The position numbers were made by a program, and so were the translations under genes. DNA of 20,682 bases, taken from positions 1 through 20,682 of the forward strand of contig JANWHF010000071.1 of NCBI GenBank assembly GCA_025450555.1. The letters are read 5' to 3'. Below the pieces are notes generated by a model that searched no databases, was not told where the DNA came from, and saw only the letters and a list, made by a program, of their open reading frames with translations. Positions 7,199 through 13,631 of this stretch are shown here, piece by piece. The DNA is from Tepidisphaeraceae bacterium. Its GTDB lineage: Bacteria > Planctomycetota > Phycisphaerae > Tepidisphaerales > Tepidisphaeraceae. Position 1 is the first letter of the stretch. Each line of letters begins with the position of its first letter.

Positions 7199-7276
7199 GT
7201 TTAGCCGCGACGCGGTAGCGGAGCGCTTTCTGCAACCCCAGAGGGAAAACGCTCCGCTGTCGCGTCGCGGCTAAAC
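7199..7276. repeat. Long palindromic repeat B (27-base arms), overlapping the 3' end of the flippase-like gene
   Basis: The arms 7199-7225 and 7250-7276 are reverse complements at 25 of 27 positions. The two exceptions (GT at 7215-7216 facing GT at 7260-7261) would be G-U wobble pairs in a plus-strand RNA. A further short pairing (7227-7231 with 7244-7248) extends the stem toward the loop. The arm begins GTTTAGCCGCGACGCGG, close in sequence to repeat A at 6177. The stop codon and last 25 codons of the flippase-like gene lie inside it. Confidence 0.8.
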
Positions 7277-8685
7277 CCGGCGGTACTTGCGTTTCTCTCT
7301 GCTCCTTGCGCGTCCGGCTCGTCGTCATCTCGTTCCATTTCTTCCTGTTCGCGCTCGGTGGGGGCGTGATAACCGCCGCGGAGGACGAAGATGCCGGCCA
7401 CGAGATTCCACAGCATCTGCGCGATGCGAATCGACATGGCCAAAGCAATGGCCTGGCTGACGGTGACGCCTTGCCGGGCGGTGAGGACGACCGCAAAGCT
7501 TTCCATGACGCCTACACCCTGCGGACTGATCGGAATCGCCCCGACCAGCGCCAGCACTGGAACGACCGTCCAGTAGTAGAGCAGATTCATCTTGAGGCCA
7601 AACGCCATGCCGGCCAGCGTGGCTGAGATGATCGTGGTGATGTGGACCGGAAACGTCATGACCAGTGCCGTGCCCGCGGCGAGGGGACGCTTGCCATAAA
7701 GTTCCATCGCCTCGACCGCATGATGCACGTGCCGCTGCATCGGCAGCTTTTTGAGGAGCCATTCGAGACCGGTCAGGCGCCGCCAGGTTGGATGGTAAAA
7801 GACGACCAGACCAACAATCGTCAGCAGAATCAGCAGCCCACAGACGATGGCGACGCGCCGGCAATCGGGGACGTGCCACTGGACTGAGGCCATCACACCA
7901 CCCAGCAGCACCAAAGCCAGCAAACCGATCACGCGATCGACGATCACCGAGAGCACCGCGCGCACTTTATGGGTCGTATGTTTTGCGGCGTAGTAGGCTT
8001 TGATCAGGTCGCCACCGGTCGACCCGGGCATGAAGGTGTTGTAGAACGCGCCGACCATGTTGATCACGAAGGTGCGCGACTGCGTGAGGTGAATGTCCAT
8101 CGCCTGCAGCAGCAAATGCCATCGCCGGCTGGTGATCAGGTAAGTCAGCGGCATCAGGAGCAATGCCGCGATGAAATAGGTGAGGTTGGCCTGCTTCACG
8201 AGCCGAATAAGCCCGATATCGACCAGCGGGTAAGGCACGGTCATCTCGTAGCCACCAACGACTGACTCCGGACCGATTCTGTGTGCTTTCTTTGTGCTCG
8301 GATCGCGCACGAGCAGTTCCTTGGCCTGTTTTCCTGGGCCGCCCGTTGCGCCAGGACGGATCGCCAGCAGCTTGGCCGATTCGATATTGCCGTGCGCATC
8401 CCAAAGCTTGACGGTGCGCTGGCCGGGTCGCGTCCAGACTTCATCGCGATCGATAAAATGATCGCGCGGGGACGGTGCATCGGCCCGCGTATCGTAAATC
8501 TCAAATCGGCTGGCATCCGGGGCCGGATCGTGCAAAACCGGGACGGCCACAAGCTCATTGCCTCGATCGACCAGCAGCAGCCGATCCTGGAAGGAAGTGT
8601 TGGCCAGCACCCATGCGATTCCCGCGACCGCCACTCCCCATCGCAGGACGAACATCAACCATTTTTTTGTCGAAGGTGTCAACAC
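7201..8685 (-). CDS. Flippase-like integral membrane protein (LPG synthase TM / UPF0104 family)
   Basis: A 494-residue multi-spanning protein of the lysylphosphatidylglycerol synthase transmembrane (YbhN/AglD-like) family, thought to move or modify membrane lipids. The family block is clear at about 212-255: GAFYNTFMPGSTGGDLIKAYY, then RAVLSVIVDRVIGL, with IPISPQGVGVMESF near the C terminus. One helix at about 12-29 is followed by ~130 hydrophilic residues before the second helix near 168-186, an extra domain on the far side of the membrane. The C-terminal ~50 residues are charged, and the last 25 come from palindromic repeat B. The start shown is GTG; no strong ribosome binding site is seen (AAGGA is about 18 bases upstream), and an ATG at 8655 is a weaker alternative. 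It heads the minus-strand series, 60 bases before the VOC gene. Confidence 0.82.
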   Translation of the reverse strand: MLTPSTKKWLMFVLRWGVAVAGIAWVLANTSFQDRLLLVDRGNELVAVPVLHDPAPDASRFEIYDTRADAPSPRDHFIDRDEVWTRPGQRTVKLWDAHGNIESAKLLAIRPGATGGPGKQAKELLVRDPSTKKAHRIGPESVVGGYEMTVPYPLVDIGLIRLVKQANLTYFIAALLLMPLTYLITSRRWHLLLQAMDIHLTQSRTFVINMVGAFYNTFMPGSTGGDLIKAYYAAKHTTHKVRAVLSVIVDRVIGLLALVLLGGVMASVQWHVPDCRRVAIVCGLLILLTIVGLVVFYHPTWRRLTGLEWLLKKLPMQRHVHHAVEAMELYGKRPLAAGTALVMTFPVHITTIISATLAGMAFGLKMNLLYYWTVVPVLALVGAIPISPQGVGVMESFAVVLTARQGVTVSQAIALAMSIRIAQMLWNLVAGIFVLRGGYHAPTEREQEEMERDDDEPDAQGAERNASTAGFSRDATAERFPSGVAESAPLPRRG

Positions 8686-9140
8686 GTAATTATTGCTCTG
8701 TCATCCTTGAAATCCGGCCAGCCCTATCGGCCCAACCTCTGCAACTGATTATCGGCCAAGGCGTCGCAAAGAGCCTGCTCCCGATATAAAGGCGGCTACT
8801 GTACCGTCTGCCGGTCCGACCACAACCACCTCGCAGTCGCAATGAATACGCTATAGGTGGCTGGGTTGATCTTCCAAAGTTTCGCCAACAAAAGCGGCGT
8901 TAGGATTTTCGAAAAATATCTTGACACTCTCCGTGATCGTGCATTTTCCCCTTGCGAAAAGCGCGTGTAGGATCGCAGGTGCTTATGCAGTAATGATTTA
9001 AAGTAAAAGGGCGGACCTGTGTTGCGCGTCAATACGTCCCGAGAAACGGCCCGCATGTCTCACCTGTTCTGGAGAGAAATTGACGTTCATCTAGCACATT
9101 AGTTATCAGGTTGTCTCAGAGGAGCGTTCCCGGAACCTAC
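8686..9140. other. 455-base divergent spacer between the flippase-like gene and sbcC
   Basis: No convincing gene is seen. An 86-codon minus-strand reading frame at 8796-9056 has no ribosome binding site or recognisable composition. The stretch is less GC-rich than its surroundings. It holds a TTTTCGAAAA palindrome (8906-8915) next to a TTGACA (8921-8926) that lacks a fitting -10, and a weak promoter close to sbcC. Confidence 0.6.
9080..9109 (+). promoter_or_regulatory. Possible promoter for sbcC
   Basis: TTGACG (9080-9085) and TATCAG (9104-9109) are separated by 18 bases. Matches are five and four of six, and the expected start near 9116 leaves a ~25-base leader before the ATG at 9141. This is the best pair I can find close to the gene, but it is not strong. 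Confidence 0.3.
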
Positions 9141-12100
9141 ATGAAGCCACTTCGTTTGCTTGTTCATGCATTTGGCCCGTACGCGGGCGAGCTGGCTTTG
9201 GATTTTGTGGATCTGAAGGGGCGGACTTTTTTTCTGATCAATGGGCCGACCGGCTCGGGGAAGACCAGCATTCTCGATGCCATCTGCTTTGCTTTGTATG
9301 GCCAAAGCTCGACTGCCGATCGGCAGCCGCGCCAGCTTCGTTCCGATTATGCCGACGCCTCGCTTCCAACCGACGTGCGGCTTGATTTTGAAATCGGCGA
9401 CGCTCGATATCGCGTCGAACGGAGTTTGGAATTTGAACGTTCCAGCAAGAAGGGCGGAGGGCGAGTCACGCAGCCGGGCGAAGCGACGTTATGGAAGCAG
9501 GATGAATCGGCCCGCGTTCTGGCGAGCGGTTTGGAGAAGGTCACACAAAAGATCGAATCGATCATCGGCTGCAATGTGGCGCAGTTCAGGCAGGTGGTGA
9601 TGTTGCCGCAGGGACGTTTTCAGGAATTCCTGATGTCCCGGTCGGCCGATCGCCAGAAGATTCTCGAGTCGCTTTTTGGCGTTCATCTTTACGCCCAAAT
9701 CGAAGCCGCACTCAAAGAGGCGGCGGACGACTCAAAGCGAAAAATTGACGCAATACAACAGAGCGAATCCGAGCTACTGGTTTCGATTGAATCGAACAAC
9801 GTCAGTGAGGCCAAAGCAACGTTGGCGGCAAGAGCAGGTGAACTGGAAGCACTCTGCCTGCAAACCGCCGATCTGCGGACTGCGCGACAAAAATCGCAGG
9901 AGCGTCTGGCGGCCGCGCGTATAAATGAGCAGAAGCTTGCTGCCCGCGATAAAGCGGCCGCGGAATTGAAGGATTTGGAATCGCGGCAAGAGGAATTTGC
10001 CGCAATGCAGGCAAGGCTATCGAAAGCAAATCAAGCACTGCCGCTGATCGATCTACAGGCCGACGTCAAACGTCTCCAGCAAGCTGCCGACGAGGCAAGT
10101 CAAGCCCATGCCGTGGCGTTCGAGCAGGTCAAGGCACGGCAGGCAGCCGTAGCTGTGGCGCAAAATGATCTCAAAGCACAGCAGTCGCGAGAGTCGGAGT
10201 GCGTGGCTTTACGTCGGCGGATCGAAATGCTGGAGGGGCTTGCTAAGAAGGTTGCGGATCTCGACGCGGCGCTCGCGACGCTGCGTAAATGCGAGGCCGA
10301 CGATGAGCGATGCAAGCGCGAGCAGGCGTCGGCGGAAAAAGCTCTGCGGCTGCAGCGAGAATCGCTTCAGCAAAAAAGGGAATCGATGGCCGCTCTTGAA
10401 TTGTCGGCTGCAACGCTGAAGGAGCGTTCGCTGGCGTTGACCGAAGCACGTCGAATCGCCGAGGCCAAAGCCAATCTCGAGCAGCAGCAAGCTCGACTTG
10501 GGCAAACCCAGCAGCGGCTGCAGTGCGCCCGGCAGCGGCTGCAAGAGAATCAGGTAAAAATCCGCGCAGCGGAAGAGAAACTCAATCGGCTGCACACAGT
10601 CTGGGCATCATCCCAGGCGGCAAGTCTCGCTTCGGAACTTTCCCAAGGCACCGCCTGCCCCGTTTGCGGTTCGACCCATCATCCTGCGCCGGCGGTTGCC
10701 GACGCGCAAGCGCCCCGGCAAGAGGATCTCGATTCGGCAAAGCGGGAGTATGACGAGCTACTGCAATCTCAGGCTGCAATTGAGCGGGAACAATGGAGTG
10801 CGGAATCTGAAATCTCCGCTGCCGGTGAGGTGGTGCAACATCTTGAGACTTCGATTGGCGCTCATGCGAAAATGAGCGCGCAAGAGATCCGAGTAATGAT
10901 CGCTCGTCTCGAATCGGATTTGAAAATCGCGACTGACGCAGCCAGAAAAGTCCAGGAGTCTTCTGGTGAAATCGAATCGCTCCAGGCAAAGGAGCAATCG
11001 GCCGTCGCGCGATGGGATCTGGTTAATATTCAGGCCAGCCAGGCGGCTGCCGACCTGAAAGTTGCCCGGGCACTGTCTGCCGAGCGCGAAGCCTCGATAC
11101 CGCCAGATCTTCGTTCTGTCGCAGCCTTGGATGAAGCCCGGACGACCGCCAGCGCAGAACTTTTCAAAATGGATGAATCGCTGAAGAAGGCGCAGGACGG
11201 TTTGCTACAAGCGATCAACGCACACTCTGCCGCGATAGGAACTGAATCTTCGGCTCAGAAAAACGCCGCTAACTCCGCAGGGCATGCCCGTCTGCGCCAG
11301 CTTCAATTCACCAATCGACTTTCATCAGCCGGGTTTGCAAGTGTCGAAGAATTCGATGAAGCCAAGCTCTCTGATTTGAAACGCAGCGAGCTTGATCAGC
11401 AGATCCAGGACTATCACATCGCGCTTCAAATCGCGCGGAAGCGCCACGAACAAGCCTGTGAAGAAGGCAAAGATGTGATTCGGCCGGATATCCCCAGCCT
11501 CGAAACACAAGATCGCCAGGCCCAGAGCGCACTGGAAGATGCCGTTCGGCACGAAGAGGCGCTGCGACAAAGGCAATCGCATCTGCAAACTGCCATCGAT
11601 CGGATCGAGGCGCTGGCAACAGAGTTGGCATCCCAGGAGGCGCAGTTTGCGCAGGTGGGTCATCTGGCTGAAATCGCAGGAGGGCGAAATCCGTCGCGCA
11701 TGACTTTTCAGCGGTTTGTCCTGGGGCTGTTTCTCGATGAAGTTCTCGGTGCGGCTAATGCGCGCTTCACCATCATGAGCCGAGATCGATTCACGTTGCA
11801 GCGATCCCTCGAGCCGCTTGACGCTCGTAGCACTGGCGGGCTGGATTTGCAGGTATTCGATCAATCGAGCAGCACGGCGCGCGCTGTTGGAACGCTTTCG
11901 GGAGGAGAGATGTTTCAGGCGGCGTTGTCTCTCGCGCTTGGGCTTGCCGATGTAGTCCAGGCGCGGGCCGGGGCAATTCGGCTCGACACCATGTTCGTCG
12001 ATGAAGGATTTGGTTCGCTCGACTCCGAGGCAATGGATTTGGCGATCTCCGCCCTGCGGGACCTGCAAACTGGCGGGCGTCTGGTGGGAATCATCAGTCA

Positions 12101-12188
12101 TGTTTCGGAACTGAAGGAATGGATCGATACACGGCTTGAAGTTGTCGCTGGCCCCCGCGGAAGCGAGGCTTACTTCCGTCTGCGATAA
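9141..12188 (+). CDS. sbcC: SbcC nuclease subunit (Rad50-like SMC ATPase)
   Basis: A 1015-residue Rad50/SbcC protein, close to the ~1050 residues of E. coli SbcC. With SbcD it forms an ATP-dependent nuclease that opens hairpins and trims blocked DNA ends. The N-terminal ATPase half has Walker A (GPTGSGKTS, 35-43) and the typical MKPLRLLVHAFGPYAGE start. Long coiled coils follow, broken by a zinc hook CPVCGSTHHP (Cys506, Cys509) that dimerises two molecules. The C-terminal half has the ABC signature LSGGE (919-923) and Walker B TMFVDEGFGSLD (950-961, Glu955). I start at the ATG at 9141 because family members begin MKP/MRP here; AGAGGAG at 9118-9124 is 16 bases away, and a TTG at 9111 would add ten residues. 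No sbcD is adjacent on either side. Confidence 0.95.
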   Translation: MKPLRLLVHAFGPYAGELALDFVDLKGRTFFLINGPTGSGKTSILDAICFALYGQSSTADRQPRQLRSDYADASLPTDVRLDFEIGDARYRVERSLEFERSSKKGGGRVTQPGEATLWKQDESARVLASGLEKVTQKIESIIGCNVAQFRQVVMLPQGRFQEFLMSRSADRQKILESLFGVHLYAQIEAALKEAADDSKRKIDAIQQSESELLVSIESNNVSEAKATLAARAGELEALCLQTADLRTARQKSQERLAAARINEQKLAARDKAAAELKDLESRQEEFAAMQARLSKANQALPLIDLQADVKRLQQAADEASQAHAVAFEQVKARQAAVAVAQNDLKAQQSRESECVALRRRIEMLEGLAKKVADLDAALATLRKCEADDERCKREQASAEKALRLQRESLQQKRESMAALELSAATLKERSLALTEARRIAEAKANLEQQQARLGQTQQRLQCARQRLQENQVKIRAAEEKLNRLHTVWASSQAASLASELSQGTACPVCGSTHHPAPAVADAQAPRQEDLDSAKREYDELLQSQAAIEREQWSAESEISAAGEVVQHLETSIGAHAKMSAQEIRVMIARLESDLKIATDAARKVQESSGEIESLQAKEQSAVARWDLVNIQASQAAADLKVARALSAEREASIPPDLRSVAALDEARTTASAELFKMDESLKKAQDGLLQAINAHSAAIGTESSAQKNAANSAGHARLRQLQFTNRLSSAGFASVEEFDEAKLSDLKRSELDQQIQDYHIALQIARKRHEQACEEGKDVIRPDIPSLETQDRQAQSALEDAVRHEEALRQRQSHLQTAIDRIEALATELASQEAQFAQVGHLAEIAGGRNPSRMTFQRFVLGLFLDEVLGAANARFTIMSRDRFTLQRSLEPLDARSTGGLDLQVFDQSSSTARAVGTLSGGEMFQAALSLALGLADVVQARAGAIRLDTMFVDEGFGSLDSEAMDLAISALRDLQTGGRLVGIISHVSELKEWIDTRLEVVAGPRGSEAYFRLR

Positions 12189-12200
12189 AGGTCCAACGTC

Positions 12201-12209
12201 TGCTATAAT
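12201..12209 (+). promoter_or_regulatory. Extended -10 element, possible promoter of the MarR gene
   Basis: TGCTATAAT at 12201-12209 is a perfect -10 hexamer preceded by the TGn extension, just past the sbcC stop. No good -35 is seen at the usual distance, which extended -10 promoters tolerate. A second perfect TATAAT is at 12317-12322, also without a proper -35. Either would give a long leader for the MarR gene at 12461. Confidence 0.4.
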
Positions 12210-12393
12210 GACGAACCGCGGTGAAGCTGCTGATTTGCTGCTCTTTTCCAAAAAATGGGTTGCGAATTGACACGGGTTGAAGTGGATGTTGAAGCAATAG
12301 CGGCCTTTCTATACGATATAATGATCGGGGAGCAGAGAGGAGACCGGCGGTTCGCGTGGAATCCCGGTTGAGGCAGTAAGGGGATATGACCAA

Positions 12394-12435
12394 CGCTATT
12401 GCGTCATTTACGAACGTTGCCAGAGCGCTATTACG
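12394..12435. promoter_or_regulatory. Pair of CGCTATTRCG boxes in the MarR leader
   Basis: CGCTATTGCG (12394-12403) and CGCTATTACG (12426-12435) are direct repeats differing at one base. They are 32 bases apart start to start, about three turns of B-DNA, and each is partly symmetric (ACGC-TATT-GCGT; GCG-CTATTA-CGC). They end 25 bases before the MarR start. Many MarR proteins bind near their own gene, so these are candidate operator sites. Confidence 0.35.
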
Positions 12436-12460
12436 CCAAGGCGGCGACAGAGGGTAGCTC

Positions 12461-12967
12461 ATGGGAAACGATCACCCCGAGATCTCCGAAGACAGCCGGA
12501 ATGTGCTCGATGCGATTCGTCGGATCGTGCAAGTTTTGCGCAAGACGGCCCAGACCGCGGAAAAAAAAGTTGGGCTTAGTGCCGCGCAGCTGTTTGTCGT
12601 ACGCAAACTCGCTGAGACGCAGATGCTCTCGGTGGGGGAATTGGCCCAGCGCACCGCGACCAGTCAGAGCTCCGTGTCTGAGGTCGTTCAGCGCCTGGTG
12701 ACATCCGGCCTGGTATCGCGTCAGCGCTCGGCGCGCGATGCCCGCAGCGTCGAGCTCACTTTGACCGAAACAGGTCGCGAACTGGCGGCTCGTTCGCCCG
12801 CGGCTGTCCAGGACAGCGTGTTGGAAGGGCTGAACCGGATGAATCCTAATGACCGGAAGCAGCTATCCAGGTTGCTGGGCATTTTGATGGATGAGGTTGG
12901 CATCGCACATATCTCGCCGACGATGCTTTTTGAAGAAGAGAAGTCACCCGAGACGGCTGACAAATAA
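12461..12967 (+). CDS. MarR-family transcriptional regulator
   Basis: A 168-residue winged helix-turn-helix protein of the MarR family. Helices for dimerisation lie at about 10-35 and at the C terminus. The DNA-binding part runs from 40 to 110: LSAAQLFVVRKLAE, SVGELAQRTATSQSSVSEVVQRLVTSGLVSR as helix-turn-helix, then the wing RSARDARSVELTLTETGREL with the family-typical Asp93 and Arg95. Such proteins are usually repressors released by small aromatic or oxidised ligands; the ligand is not predictable here. A good ribosome binding site (AGAGGG, 12449-12454) fixes the start. The leader contains paired CGCTATTRCG boxes. It sits between sbcC and a lipoprotein gene on the same strand, 109 bases before the latter, and might regulate either itself or those neighbours. 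Confidence 0.88.
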   Translation: MGNDHPEISEDSRNVLDAIRRIVQVLRKTAQTAEKKVGLSAAQLFVVRKLAETQMLSVGELAQRTATSQSSVSEVVQRLVTSGLVSRQRSARDARSVELTLTETGRELAARSPAAVQDSVLEGLNRMNPNDRKQLSRLLGILMDEVGIAHISPTMLFEEEKSPETADK

Positions 12968-13039
12968 ATCCAGTTCCCTGCTCGGCTCTACCGCGCTTTA
13001 ATGTAACGGAAGGCAGCTTTTGGCCCCTACTGGGCAAGT

Positions 13040-13068
13040 TTGACACTGCCTTGACCCACCCCTACATT
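13040..13068 (+). promoter_or_regulatory. Promoter placed for a leaderless lipoprotein mRNA
   Basis: TTGACA (13040-13045, six of six) is followed after exactly 17 bases by TACATT (13063-13068, four of six). Initiation 7-9 bases past the -10 falls at 13075-13077, on or next to the start codon of the lipoprotein gene. No Shine-Dalgarno sequence precedes that gene, consistent with leaderless translation. Confidence 0.5.
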
Positions 13069-13076
13069 CCCGCGTG

Positions 13077-13631
13077 ATGCAGAAGATTTGTATTTTGGGG
13101 ATGCTATGGGCGATTTGCTGTGCAGCGGTTGCTTGCCAGCCCAGCCCACACCCGCGCACATCTGAAGAAGAGCAGATGTTCGGGCCGGCGTCGATGCGCA
13201 TCCACCCGGCCTTCACGCAGGTGAAAGATTGGACCGGTGACGGCAAGCCCGATGGCATCGAAGCAGTGCTGGAATTCGACGACCAGTTCGATGAACCAAC
13301 GCGGGCGTCGGGCACCGTGCGATTTGAGCTTTGGTATTACCGCGACACCGATCCCCAGCGGATTGGCCGGCGAATTTCTGAGCCGTGGACCTTCAGCCTT
13401 GCCGATCGCGAACAGCAAATCGCGCATTGGAACCCCGCCGTGCGGGCCTACAGCTTTCAATTGCCCTATGACAAGATCAATCCCAAGAGCCGATATGTCC
13501 TGACTGCGCAGATGGATTTGCCCAAGGGAAGGCTTTTCGACCAGTTGATCATAGAATCCGGTAAGGACTCCAGCGGCTCGGCCCATCATGTCGAGCATGC
13601 GCCGACCGATGCACCTGGTCACAACCATTGA
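13077..13631 (+). CDS. Predicted lipoprotein, function unknown
   Basis: A 184-residue exported protein. The N terminus MQKICILGMLWAICCAAVAC is a short lipoprotein-type signal with the acceptor cysteine at 20; the -3 residue is Ala rather than the common Leu, so the lipobox is slightly atypical. At 51-60, DWTGDGKPDG resembles calcium-binding DxDxDG loops of dockerin/FG-GAP-type repeats. A beta-rich middle (GTVRFELWYYR, EPWTFSLADRE, SYRVLT-like SRYVLTAQMDLP) suggests an immunoglobulin-like or lipocalin-sized domain. The last ~20 residues are histidine-rich and disordered. I do not recognise a named family. The GTG at 13074 is an alternative start three bases earlier. The sugar kinase gene starts 44 bases before its stop, so the two are probably co-transcribed. 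Confidence 0.72.
   Translation: MQKICILGMLWAICCAAVACQPSPHPRTSEEEQMFGPASMRIHPAFTQVKDWTGDGKPDGIEAVLEFDDQFDEPTRASGTVRFELWYYRDTDPQRIGRRISEPWTFSLADREQQIAHWNPAVRAYSFQLPYDKINPKSRYVLTAQMDLPKGRLFDQLIIESGKDSSGSAHHVEHAPTDAPGHNH

Noticed and set aside
8906..8926. TTTTCGAAAA palindrome followed by TTGACA as a regulated promoter
   Set aside because: No -10 box lies 16-18 bases downstream of the TTGACA (the bases there are ATTTTCC), and a 10-bp AT-rich palindrome alone is weak evidence.
8796..9056. 86-codon minus-strand reading frame in the divergent spacer
   Set aside because: No ribosome binding site, no recognisable domain, and an amino-acid mix that looks like translated noncoding DNA.
12267..12322. 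TTGACA at 12267-12272 paired with TATAAT at 12317-12322
   Set aside because: The two hexamers are 44 bases apart, far too distant to act as one promoter.
13019..13045. GCCCCTACTGGGC hairpin as terminator of the MarR gene
   Set aside because: The stem is only four base pairs and overlaps the -35 region of the lipoprotein promoter.
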